Part shown: one piece after another, positions 46,754 to 57,080 of the stretch
Layout: each line of letters begins with the position of its first letter
How positions within the stretch are numbered: the first letter of the stretch is position 1
Origin: Hirsutella rhossiliensis
Taxonomy: Eukaryota > Ascomycota > Sordariomycetes > Hypocreales > Ophiocordycipitaceae
Direction: 5' to 3'
Assembly (NCBI RefSeq): GCF_020360975.1
Contig: NW_025408669.1
Span: forward strand, 4,774,001 to 4,838,000
DNA: 64,000 bases
Program-made: the position numbers and the translations under genes
The notes under the pieces: generated by a model
The model's database searches: none
The model's input: the letters and a program-made list of their open reading frames with translations, nothing else
Told to the model about the DNA's origin: nothing

Positions 46754-49700
46754 ATGGCACCTTCAAATCCCCTGCAATGGCTCATTGTCATGATCTGGGG
46801 CCGCTGTCAGACCAATGCGCCGTGGCAGCGCATGGTCAAATACTCTCTCGCCTCGACCATCGCCCTCATCATCGCCTTGCTCCCTCCCTTTAAAGCCAAC
46901 GCCAACTTCCTGACACCCATGGTCACCGTCTTTGCCCATCCCGGTCAAAGAATGGGCCTTATGATCGAGGATCTCCTCATGGTGCTCGTTGGCTCTCTTA
47001 TCGGCTTGTCCTGGTCACTGCTGGGCCTTCATCTGTCAAGTCTCGTCCAGGCCTCCAATTTCCCGGCCGCTTACACCATTCGCGGCCTCTTTCTTCTGGT
47101 CTCCGTCCTTGTTCACGGCTATGTCAGGTCATCGAGCCCGCGTCTACTAGGCGCTGTTCTTTTTCTCCTCATCGCTTCCTTGTTGGCTATCCAACTGCCC
47201 GGTACCGCCTCAAGTTCCCTATTCACAACAATTTACATCCCAATTCTGCTCGGCGCGGGTGTATTGTTGTTTGTCAACCTCGCAATCTTCCCAGAGCTAT
47301 CAAGCAGCTACCTGGGATCCTCGACCATCGATACCCTGTCGGAGACTATGGACACCTTGACTCATGCAACTCACTGGTTTGTTACCCCGGGCGGCGATCC
47401 TGATGACAATCAGCAGCAAACCAGCCTCGCGTCCACATGTAACGCAGAGAATCCTGGCAAGGGTGCAAAACCAGGCTTCATACGGAAGTTCTTCTCCCAG
47501 TTTCCCAATCCTTTTCAATCCTCGAAGACTGGGTCCATTCTCTCCTCCCTGCCTCTTCATTCTACCAAGTTGTCTCACCTGACCGGCCAAAAGTCCAAGC
47601 TTCGGGGTCAACTCTCCCGCTGTAGGGCGGCCCAAGACGAGATCAACTTTGAAATCTGCCTATCGCCACTGCCACCAACCGCTATGAAACCAATCAGCCT
47701 TCAGTACATGGCAGACATGGTTCAAAATGTCCTCACCTTGATTGGGGCGTGCGAGAACAAATTCGTCGTCGTTGGCAAGGATGACCACATGGGTGATTCG
47801 TCGACGATCGAAGAGGAGCAGGATCTGCCAATAACTCCGCAGTACGCAGAAGGGACTCAAAAATCCATTTCCATGGCAACCCCAGACGTCGGCGAGAAAC
47901 CCAAGAAGACGAAAGGGGCCTATTTCAACCAGGTGGACAGCGTCAGGCCTATCAGAGAACTCGAGGCGAGCAGTGCTGAGTTGCTAGAGTCGATTCTCGA
48001 GCGGGTCCGAAGCCCTGTTCAAGAGTTCCAGGCGTCTTTGACAGAGGCTGCCAACCTAGTTGTCTTGTGTGTCGCCTACTGTTTCGATGTCCCGAAGCTT
48101 CCCTCTGGTGCTCCTGCACCGAAGGGCATACCTTTGGAGGAGATTGACTTGCGCATCGATCATTTCTCTGACGCACTGGCACTCTTCGATTTCCAGTCCG
48201 CCGAGGAACTCAAGCAAGCCACAATGGATCAGTCGGGTCAATCAATCGATTTTTTGCCCGGTATGGAGACCTTCTTGGCATCATCCTTTATTCTTGCTTT
48301 TCGAGACTCGGCAGCGCAACTATTGGAGATGCTGCGCCACTTACGACGTCTCATTGAAAAACGACAACTTCACCATGATCGGTCGCGACTTTGGATGCCT
48401 CAGTATACAAGTCTTCGCCAATGGCTTGCGACTGGCGGAGATGTTGACACCAGGGTCCCTCATAAAAAGACAAAGAAAGCCCAGCGCTCGAGCAATGGCA
48501 CTCGAGTCGCCCCAGCGTCCGCCAAAGACCAGGCAATGCCAGAAAGTGATGAGACAGACTCCCACCGTGCTGCGGATGAAGAGCCATCAAGTAGCCAATC
48601 CGGACAGCGGGAAAGGCAGAAAGAGGAGGATTCTGCCGAAGCTAAAAGGGGCTCCGGGAGAAACCCGAATCATCCAAGGCCCAGCCGGATCATGAGAATG
48701 AGGGCAAAGGCAGCCGATGCCATGGAGTGGGCCCAAGGTTCGGACGACGTGGACTACGCGCTGAAGCTGGCAATTGCCGTGTTCCTTGTCACTTGGCCGG
48801 CTCTGGTGGCTTCCTGGACCTCGTGGTATGCCGATGTTCGTGGCGTTTGGGCGCCCATGCAACTGATCCTGGTCTTCGAAGTGGCCATCGGCACTTCGGT
48901 GTTTTCGTTTCTCATCCGACTCTTTGGTGTCGTGTTTGGCTGCGTGATTGGATTTCTCGCGATTCAGATCGGTGGGGGCAATCGCATTGTGTTGGTTTTC
49001 GTCGTGCTCTTCGGGCTCGTTCCTTCAATCTACATCCAAGTGGCTACCAAATATGTCAAGGCTGGCATGATTTCCATCGTGTCGATGACGGTTGTTGCTC
49101 TTGGTAAGTCAAATGCCCCGCCTGGCCCATCGCTCGGAGAGAGACTTACGTTTGCTCGGTCAGCTGCGGTGAATGGGAGCCCTCCTGCGTACGAGGTCTT
49201 CTACAAGCGTCTTGTGGCCTTTTTAGTGGGCGGTTTCGTCGCCATGCTGGTCGAAGTCGTCGTTGCTCCTGTCCGAGCGAGGGATCGTTTGGTGGAGTCT
49301 CTGTCTGCTTCTGTTCGCCAGGTTCAGAAAATGCAAGCGGCTCTTGCTATCGGGATTGATGGGCCAGAGAGACCAAATCTCCAGTCCCCAGCTCTTCTTG
49401 CCCGCTTCGATCGTTCCCGAGACAAGGCACAAGGCGCACTCACAGCGGCTGAGACATTTCTTCCGTTCTGTCTCAACGAGCCACGTCTCAAGGGCAGTTT
49501 CAAGCCGCTGGCGCCTATCTACGAGGAAACCATCTACGTTCTTCACCAGATTATTGATCGGATGGACAATGTGGTGCAGCTTCGCAGGGCGTACGGCTCG
49601 TCTATTCTCGAAGACTTGAACCCAAAGGTTTACGCATACCGAAGGAACGTGGCTGCCAGCAGCACGTTGATGCTCTTCTTGATCAACGAGGCTTTGACTA

Positions 49701-50350
49701 CGTGGTTACCGCTTCCCCAGTTCATCCCGTCGGCCCGGCTCGCACAGCTTCGGCTAATCAATCGCGTCCGCGAGATACTCACCTCGGAAAACGCGGGCAA
49801 GTCAAATGTGGACCTCGCGAAGAGTCTGGGGGTCAGGGTTGAGCCGGATGAAGAAACGGCCAGTCTCATCACGAAGCGCAAATTCCTCTCGTGGAATGCC
49901 AGCACGGCTGGCCAGATGGAGATTATTGAGTATCTCGAGGAACTCGTCGAGTTGGTCAAGCTGCTGGTGGGCGTCAATGCTTTTCGGAGCGGCATGCTGG
50001 AACGGCCCACATACAGACAGTATATTGGGCGGATGGACGCGAACCGGGAAGCCGCCGCGACGGCTCTACCGGGTCGCAGAGGCGCGCCGGCGCAGCCTGA
50101 GGGGCACGAGGGCGTTGCTCTCGATTCGTCAAAGGGGTCGCGGTCTGGGTTCCCGCTGAAACGGGCGGCCACGGTTTTACAGCTGGCTGACAGACTCAGA
50201 GGAAAGGGTGGGGATGCGGAAGCCGACGGCGCGAGCGCAACACAGGACGACGGCATCCCTCGAAGCTTGCAAAGAGTTGGCACCAGGTTGAGGCAGGACA
50301 GCACCGTCGTCAGGAGAAGGGCGTTTACGATAGGGAATCGTCCAGGGTAA
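46754..50350 (+). CDS. BRE4 / aromatic-acid-exporter-like (ArAE/FUSC) multi-pass membrane protein
   Basis: Large fungal membrane protein with the ArAE/FUSC layout; the yeast relative BRE4 was found through brefeldin A sensitivity. One open frame of 1198 aa. A 60-nt in-frame intron (49104-49163, GTAAGT...TCAG) probably shortens it to 1178. N-terminal membrane bundle at ~28-190 (about six segments); a long cytosolic linker (~200-660) with a basic patch; second membrane bundle at ~666-840; then a helical cytosolic tail (~850-1198). The start R-C-Q-T-N-A-P-W-Q-R-M-V-K-Y follows directly on the chosen ATG. Transport substrate unknown. Confidence 0.82.
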   Translation: MAPSNPLQWLIVMIWGRCQTNAPWQRMVKYSLASTIALIIALLPPFKANANFLTPMVTVFAHPGQRMGLMIEDLLMVLVGSLIGLSWSLLGLHLSSLVQASNFPAAYTIRGLFLLVSVLVHGYVRSSSPRLLGAVLFLLIASLLAIQLPGTASSSLFTTIYIPILLGAGVLLFVNLAIFPELSSSYLGSSTIDTLSETMDTLTHATHWFVTPGGDPDDNQQQTSLASTCNAENPGKGAKPGFIRKFFSQFPNPFQSSKTGSILSSLPLHSTKLSHLTGQKSKLRGQLSRCRAAQDEINFEICLSPLPPTAMKPISLQYMADMVQNVLTLIGACENKFVVVGKDDHMGDSSTIEEEQDLPITPQYAEGTQKSISMATPDVGEKPKKTKGAYFNQVDSVRPIRELEASSAELLESILERVRSPVQEFQASLTEAANLVVLCVAYCFDVPKLPSGAPAPKGIPLEEIDLRIDHFSDALALFDFQSAEELKQATMDQSGQSIDFLPGMETFLASSFILAFRDSAAQLLEMLRHLRRLIEKRQLHHDRSRLWMPQYTSLRQWLATGGDVDTRVPHKKTKKAQRSSNGTRVAPASAKDQAMPESDETDSHRAADEEPSSSQSGQRERQKEEDSAEAKRGSGRNPNHPRPSRIMRMRAKAADAMEWAQGSDDVDYALKLAIAVFLVTWPALVASWTSWYADVRGVWAPMQLILVFEVAIGTSVFSFLIRLFGVVFGCVIGFLAIQIGGGNRIVLVFVVLFGLVPSIYIQVATKYVKAGMISIVSMTVVALGKSNAPPGPSLGERLTFARSAAVNGSPPAYEVFYKRLVAFLVGGFVAMLVEVVVAPVRARDRLVESLSASVRQVQKMQAALAIGIDGPERPNLQSPALLARFDRSRDKAQGALTAAETFLPFCLNEPRLKGSFKPLAPIYEETIYVLHQIIDRMDNVVQLRRAYGSSILEDLNPKVYAYRRNVAASSTLMLFLINEALTTWLPLPQFIPSARLAQLRLINRVREILTSENAGKSNVDLAKSLGVRVEPDEETASLITKRKFLSWNASTAGQMEIIEYLEELVELVKLLVGVNAFRSGMLERPTYRQYIGRMDANREAAATALPGRRGAPAQPEGHEGVALDSSKGSRSGFPLKRAATVLQLADRLRGKGGDAEADGASATQDDGIPRSLQRVGTRLRQDSTVVRRRAFTIGNRPG

Positions 50351-50603
50351 AGATTTTTTATTCCATTATCCTACGATGCGCTCGCTGGCATAAGGCAACC
50401 CAACCGCTTAAACATGTAGAGACCTGGGCGGGTATCATGCCGGAAACCGTACAATAGCTGTAATTATGAAAACAAAGCATGCCAATCGCTTCCCCAGAGA
50501 GCCGCCCGTGCCATGGTCGTCTTTTCTTTCCCATAGTCTGCCCTCGCAACGCCATGTTGGTGACCGAAATCGAAGCCGGGGCTGCTGCCGAGCCTAGAGT
50601 GGC

Positions 50604-52298
50604 TCAGATGATGTTGAGGGGCGTGTGCTGCATCAGCCTGGTGCCGTTGAGCATGGCGCGCGACTTCTTGGGTCTCTGCTGGAACCTGCGAAAGGCCTCC
50701 TGGACGTGGCGGGGCTCGATGGGCGTCTTGCCCTCGCTGGGGGGGTCGAAGAGGCCCTGCTGGAGCTTGCGCTTCTTGGCGCCGACGTTGTCGCCGCCGC
50801 TCTGGGCGCGGGCCATGTCCTCCTGCTCCTTGGCCTTGAGGGCCATTTCGGTCAGGGTGGCGACCATTTCGAAGGTGAGGAAACCGAGAATGTCGACAAT
50901 GTCGTCCGAGGGCTTGCTGTCGGTGACGATGCCGAAGCCAGCCCACTCGCGGAAGCGCTTGCCCTTGCGCCAGGTGAAGGAGGCCTGGCGGTACTCGGAC
51001 CACGTCACATACTCCTCGCGCGTCATGACCTTTGTGCGCTCGTCGGCCTTGCGGAGGCGCTGAAGCGTCATGTAGTTCATCTCGTCCTCCTCCTCGTCGT
51101 CCTCGTCGTCGCGCTCAGGTACTTCGACCGGGTAAAAGGACGCCGGCTCCCAGGGAAGGCCGACCTTGGCCTTCTTATTCTTCTTGGCGCCTTCGTCAAC
51201 GGGGCCGCCGGGCACGACGCCGCCTCCGGGGTCATCGCCAGCTGCCAGGTCGGCGTCGGCGCCCTTGTCGTCCGAGTCCTTGACGTTCTTGCGCACGTCC
51301 TTCCACGAGAGGAAGGTGCGCAGACGGGACACCTTTGCCTGGTCGTGGCGGATCTGAAAGATGAGGTCGTTTGTGCTGATGGACTTGGACCCCCGCCGCG
51401 AGGCCAGCTCGGTGCAGTTGCGCAGCTGTTTCGCCAGCGTGAGCGGGCGAACCTTTGAACAGGAGAGGAGCTGGGTTTGCCTACCAGCTCAATCACCTGC
51501 TGCCGCACGATGTCTTCGATGATACTTGAAGTTTCAACCGAGGGTTCTGCCGTCTCGCCAGAAACGTACATCATCTGCCGAACCGTGTCAATCATCAAGT
51601 CTCTCGCAGTTGGCGGCGGTCTTCTTGTAGTCTTCCGGGCTCGAGGTGCGGTTGGTGCCATGTTGGGCAACAAATCCTCGTGGCTGAGATCCTGGTTGTT
51701 TCCCCCAGTGTTGGGCGATGAATCCCCTTGCCTCCGATCCTGGTCGCTTGACTCGATGTTTTGCGGGAGGAACAGACTGAACTCGAGCGGTTACGGCTTC
51801 TGCATGACCGGATGCTTCCCCCAGACAAGGCTGACAGGTGCAAAGCTCTCGAAACAGTGGGGTGAGGTTCCGACTTGGCTTGCAAAGCCTCTGGTGGTTT
51901 TGGTCGTGGCCTGCTCCAGCTTGAGAGTTGCTCTAGCAAAGGCGAAGAAAACAGGAGTGCTGGTTGGGTGCGTTGCCCGGACGCCCGGGGAAAACGACGG
52001 CCGGCATTGAATCCAAGGCTTGTGACGTGGGGGCTTGACTGGTGGGAGATTGGCCGTTTTGAAAGGCCTCCGGGTCGTCAAGATATGGCGGGTGATGCGG
52101 ACTTGGTTTCCATGACGAAATGTTGCCGACGAAATGTTGCCGGCCATGGTCGGGAAGCCGAGATCTCCCTCACTTACCCATCCGCAAGCTGAAGCCCATG
52201 AAGACAAGAAGAGACCGCCAGAGGTACAGAGCGAGACGACCTACCTGGCTGATTTCCTGGCGATACTTGTACGCCTTGCTGTCCCTTGTTTCCGCCAT
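50604..52298 (-). CDS. SPT3: SAGA complex subunit Spt3
   Basis: Histone-fold subunit of SAGA that helps load TBP. Three exons: 52298-52245, 51574-51485 and 51452-50604, 330 aa, as expected for Spt3. The small first exon ends K-Y-R-Q-E-I-S-Q and joins M-M-Y-V-S-G-E in phase, completing the first histone fold (TFIID-18 type). The second histone fold lies near the C-terminus (V-D-I-L-G-F-L...). An acidic linker and K-K-R-K-L follow. The first intron is 670 nt, far longer than others here, and holds an ATG frame (51661) that reads through the acceptor; that is a possible alternative start but lacks the conserved N-terminus. Confidence 0.92.
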
Positions 52299-53320
52299 GG
52301 TTGCGACGCTGGTTAGTTCCGGGACACGTGCGAAGATGACGGTTGAGTGGATTCAAGACGCCCCTTTGCCTCTGACGAGACAGATACGGTGTCTCTTCCG
52401 CCAACCAAAGGCCGAGGCTCGGCTGGCAACTTGGAGACGACGACGTCGGCGGCTCACGACGGCAGGGGCTGGTGTTAGGTGAGGCTCGAGAGGAGCCTGT
52501 ATGTATGCGGTGCGAGAAACCAACGGATTGGAGCAAGGCGTGACTATATAATATGAGAAGCGTGACAAAGAAAAGGGAGGTTTGTAGAAGCATTGACTGG
52601 GGTAATGGTGATGAGATGAAGGGCGGTTGTTGAAAGCGGGACCTAGGTAGACAAAGACCGGGCGCTTAGCGTCGGGCTTGTATCTCCGGCGTATCTTTCA
52701 TTGCTCGGGAAATGCTTCTCTACTAGGATATTTACTTTTAGTGTACATACGGCAGCTCAGATGGATGCTAACGTACAGTGTCTGTGCTCATGGTGACGTT
52801 CTGGTACTGTGTATACGTCACATGACCATTAAATCGCGCTGGCGGAATCATTAGGCCCTGACTATCCAGCACACATAAAAACCCTAGCTAGTTTTTAGGC
52901 ACTTAGGTTAAGACTAGGGTTAGCTTAGGGCCTAGAGTTAGCTATATTAATATTTTACTTTAATATTTAAAAAGTATATAGGTAAGGCTGCTTAAGTACT
53001 CTCAATCTTATGCGCCACAGGCTCCCCACCCTTTGTGTGCCGGATAGTCAGAGCCGTGTGCTGGTTAGTTGGGCCCAATCATTACCGAGTTCAGCAGAGC
53101 CCTTGCTCACTTCTACGCCGTCCCATGCGTGAATTAGTCGTCTGCTCGCCCGACCAAATCGTGTCCCGTGCCTGGACATCTTCGTCTGAGGCTGCTGCAT
53201 TATGCCGTTTTCCAGTGACGAAGCACACCAACATTCAGCTGCCGTCGTTGGGCGCATGCCTGGTATTCTGTACATCTCCAACGCCTCTGCCATTGGAAAG
53301 AGGCATACAAGACTCGGGGT
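52299..53320. other. Intergenic with AT-rich island
   Basis: SPT3 promoter and PPM1 3' flank. Between about 52860 and 53000 the DNA turns AT-rich with TTAGG/CTAGG-like words and TTAATATT tracts, resembling mutation-decayed repeat DNA. No gene. Confidence 0.5.
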
Positions 53321-54474
53321 CTACATGCGTCCACCCATATTCGCCATGGCTCTTCTCCCAAAGTCGGAAAAGCCCGTCTGCTTGGCCCCCCAGGCCACCA
53401 CGTAGTGCGCCGCCAGCAGCTGCCACTCCTCGACCTCGTCCAGCCCTTCCAACGCGTCCAGTCTCGCCTTTTCCTGGCTGTCGACCCATGTCTCCCAGGC
53501 ATCCTTGATGGTCGCGTGTCCAACCGTCTCGAACCCCGCATCCCGCAGCCGCTCCTCTTGGCCCCGGGGATCCCTGTACCGCTCCAAGCTGGGCATATAG
53601 ATCTTGCGCGCCTTGAGATTCGACATCATGACTTTACCAAAGCTGTCGTCCAGTGGCATGGGCTCGTAGACGGCAATGGCCAGGCGGGCTATCCTCGATT
53701 GAAACAAGTCGAGGACGCGCTCCGAGTTTTGGTGGGTGAGGTAGCAGAGGCAGCACTCGGAGAGGATGAGCGTGGGCACATTCGTTCGAATCGCGGCGCC
53801 CATGACCGGAGTGAGGCTTTCGTGAATGTGGCGGAGGTCGACCGCATGACAGTGGTATTCGCCGCCGCGCCGCCATCGTGCGCTCCATGAGCCACTCTCT
53901 GCCACCTCAACATCTTCGAGTCTGCTCGCCAGCGCAGGTATCGTGCGGACTGTCTGGTACTTTCGTCGGCATGTGGGCTCAAAGTCGATTTCGTGGTAGA
54001 TGAGTTCCTGAGGCGAGTGCGATTCAAGTAGCCGAAACGGCCTCGTGTCGGTGCCGGCGCCCAGAGCGACGATTTGCCTGGGGCCCTTGTCACCAGGTTC
54101 GTTGGGCGCGGAAAGAAAGGCAGTGATGATCATGTCGAGTGCCCGAGTCCGGACGTAGGTCCCTTGAGGCAGTGTGAGCGCTTTCGAATTCGGCGCCGCA
54201 AGGAGTGCTTGCTTCATCTACCTCGATTGATGATGGGCAGCCTTCTCGTAGGCGGACCCGACACAAAACACTCGGCGTAGGGATCGTCGAGATAGCCAAG
54301 CTGGACGGCACTCAGTCGCGACACGGCCGCATCCGTGTCGGTGTCTTGAATAACGGCATCTGGAGAGGCGCCGGCAGAGGCAGCAACAACAGCCGCCCGT
54401 CCGCCCCCTACGCCTCTGCCGCCTCTGTCGCCGCCACGCATGGAAAGGAGGTTCGGTATGGAGGGCGCCGCCAT
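53321..54474 (-). CDS. PPM1: Leucine carboxyl methyltransferase 1 (Ppm1)
   Basis: Methylates the C-terminal leucine of the PP2A catalytic subunit, controlling holoenzyme assembly. Two exons, 54474-54222 and 54162-53321, 364 aa. The N-terminus is Gly/Ala/Arg-rich, then D-D-P-Y-A-E-C-F. The SAM-binding loop reads A-L-G-A-G-T-D-T-R, preceded across the splice by G-T-Y-V-R-T-R. Also visible are [16 protein letters not shown] and the C-terminal H-Y-V-V-A-W-G. Cytosolic. It is the last intact housekeeping gene before the transposon-rich end. Confidence 0.93.
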
Positions 54475-54970
54475 GATGTGCGATGCAGGGCAGCAGCGCG
54501 ACGAGAGGGAAGAAGAAGATCGCCAAGTAGGGCAACTGAACTGGAGCTGCGGTGCGGATACTACAGTGCATGAAGAGACAGTATGACGTCAGCCAAATGA
54601 AAAATGAGCCGAGTGTCTGCTACCTAGTACCTACCTAGGTATCAAGCCGAAAAAGGGTGGGTTAGTGTGGCTTGTAAATAACGAGGGCCGATACCGCAGA
54701 TTTGTGTGCGTGCATCCCTTGCGCCTACCTCGCGCCTTAATACAACAAGGTATACAAAAAGTAAGGGTTATCACGATACGTAGAAAACAGTACAGTATAA
54801 TTATTAGGGCGCCCTGGCGGCATTATAGTTGGTTAATAATGTGTCTCTAAGCGGGAAACATCTTTGTATAAATTCTGCTGTATATATCCTTCTTCTTGGA
54901 CGTCTACCTCTGCCTTATCCTATTATACAGCCATGGCCTCAACAGGCTAGTCACTAAATAAAACCGCCTA
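54475..54970. other. AT-rich interval, possible decayed LTR
   Basis: PPM1 promoter on the left. From 54600 rightwards the DNA is AT-rich and frame-poor, and includes a candidate LTR at 54666-54944. Confidence 0.4.
54666..54944. repeat. Candidate solo LTR, weak
   Basis: The segment begins TGTGGC and ends GCCTCAACA (TG...CA). It is flanked by GGTTAG (54660-54665) and GGCTAG (54945-54950), which differ by one transition. Retroelement-like but unproven, because no second copy is in the window. Confidence 0.3.
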
Positions 54971-56419
54971 CTAAAGCTCTCCACCCCCCCCCCCCTTATG
55001 AAAAAGACGACGTTCGTTATTCGGCTTATACGAGAGCTCGAAACCTGTAGCGCAAACAATAAAGTCGGGTTGAATCTCGCGCTGATCGCCTAGGATAATC
55101 GTCTTGTCCTTGACGCATTGGGGAGTGCCCCAAGCAACATCCACGTTCGACTGGGTAAGCGTCTCGAGGAAGCCGTTGCCCGGACTCGGCCTGCAAGTCT
55201 TATGCTCAGTGCTGTTCCCCCCCTGTATCCATATTCCATGGGGGCTACTGCACATACCTCCTGCACCCCATGTCAAACGAGGGGGTGAGTTTGTCCATCA
55301 GCTCGGGCTTGGCAGCGAGGCCCTTCTTCATCTCGCGGTACGAAAAGTCTCGCGCCATTCGCTGCTCCGGCGTTCCCTTGAGGAAGAAGTTTTGCCCTCG
55401 GCTGAGCTCGCCCTCGACCTGCTTGCGGAACTGCAGGTAGGCCTCGGCATCTTCTCGCCACTTTTGCTTCTGCTCTTCGCTGTCTGCCGCCCTGTCAGCG
55501 ACAAGACGCTGTGTAAGAAACGGAAGAGGTGCTTGCATTCGAAGTTGGTGCCTCCTGGCCCGGCAAAAGCAGGGGCGAAGCCAATCGTGATCCACGTCGG
55601 TGACCGCATGACTACCGTCATCTTGTCCACCACTGCTGCAGTCAGCATACCTGAGAATCTGCGGCTGGGCTTTTCGAGCGTCGTACCTTTACCCATAGAC
55701 GCTGTTATCTGCACACCGTTGACAAGAACGTCTCCGGCATCGGTCAAGAGTTGCCCGGTAGCCTTGTTCTTGACTTCAATCTCCCATTTTGCGGTTTTCC
55801 ACTGAGCCTTGACGACTTCGTGCTCAAGCTTGATATATGGCTCAAGGTCGAACTTTCGAGCAACCGACTCGAAATACCGCTTAATCTCAGGTGCTTCAGC
55901 GTAGCTACCAACTAATCAGCCGAAATGCGACTCCCGAGATGTGGTTGCAGTGCATGGTGTGTACTATTTGCTCCAGTTGGGGTTCGCTGCCCATGCGAAT
56001 TGATAGTTGTGCTGTCTTGGTGAGCACTTGGTAGAGACAGGCTGGTTCTGGGAGACCAACCGACGGAACATCGCAAGCGCATCCCGCATATCTACAATGC
56101 TGTCAATACAGTCCCTTGGCAACTTGTCTGCAAACCTGCCTACCTATTCTCCCACCAGGTCCCCCCTACGCCGGCATTCTTTTCATACAGCACCAGCTCG
56201 GCGTTTTGGATCCGGCCCTCTGACTTCTCGGGCGAAGGCTAGGGAACTCGCTCCGGCGCCAATGGCCATGATCCGCAGCTTCCTCGGGGACTTGATGCAC
56301 TGCTTGCCGGCGAGGAACCGCTGCGTTTCCGCAAATTCTTTGTCGAAATCCGGCTGATACTCGTGATAAAAGGGCGAGGGAGTTGCCGTCGCCCCGGTGG
56401 GCGCTTTGGCCGCAGGCAT
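54971..56419 (-). pseudogene. Decayed Baeyer-Villiger / FMO-type flavin monooxygenase
   Basis: Pieces appear in the right order: start M-P-A-A-K (56419), FAD Rossmann motif G-A-G-A-S-S, then G-G-T-W-W-E-N-R, a split R-Y-x-G-C-A-C-D-V-P, N-Y-Q-F, D-V-L-V-N-G, M-R-S-P-T-W-I, G-C-R-R-P-S-P-G-N-G-F-L, and D-F-I-V-C-A-T-G-F-E. Breaks: a one-base frame change near 56215-56228, no second GxGxxG nucleotide motif between about 55620 and 55735 where the family has it, and a premature end in a poly-C run (54984-54995) before the C-terminal third. Functional members oxidise ketones to esters, often in secondary metabolism. Several introns are still recognisable. Confidence 0.7.
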
Positions 56420-57080
56420 CTTGAGCAACGACTGCAGAGATGGACCAAGGACTCGTCTACTTTGTTTATGTGCACTTTGTGCCGCCACGAGAAGCTCATC
56501 GAATCGTTATACCGCAGCCAACACGCCAGGCAAACGCCCAGTGTCCCCTGAGCCATATTCCACCTTTAAAAGCCGAGGCGCGTTGGGGTGGTTTCCGTCT
56601 CCGGCGCTTTTGGGGCGCCGAGAAGCCCGGGCAAGCACCGTGAAGCATATGCGGCTACGGAATTGGAGGCAACATAAGCACAGTTCTAGACCTTCTATCG
56701 GCAACCGCCTCGTAGCCCAACTGGCCACAGATGGGTAGTGTATTATATAAAAAGGGGCAGGATTCTAGCACCACTCCACTTCTGCCTAGTCTGGTGCAGA
56801 GGGACTTGGACAGTTATGAGCCGGGGGGGAATTAACGTTGCCTATTCCTTTAACTTTCTTCTACTACGCTATTTCTTAACTTGGGAAAGCTCGCATTTCG
56901 GAATTCAAGGGGGTTCGGTTGGTCCATATATAGAGCCTTCAATCATACACAACTTAAATCCCATCATATACGGTGTTGAGCCCACGGGCATCCGTAATTC
57001 CTACACATTAAATAGTCTGCGGCCCACGCTGGTCCGTGGCAACCTTCCGTTACGTGACAAAAGTACTCGCGGCTCGGAGC
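56420..57080. other. Intergenic, 0.66 kb
   Basis: No gene recognised; composition becomes more AT-rich to the right (56730-57060). Confidence 0.5.

Noticed and set aside
51077..51661. SPT3 starting at 51661 in one long frame
   Set aside because: That frame lacks the conserved K-Y-R-x-E-I-x-Q start, which is found in a small exon at 52298-52245 that splices in phase to M-M-Y-V-S-G.
52880..52940. TTAGGG-like words resembling an interstitial telomere
   Set aside because: Only isolated, irregular copies mixed with CTAGG words; no tandem array, so decayed AT-rich DNA explains them better.
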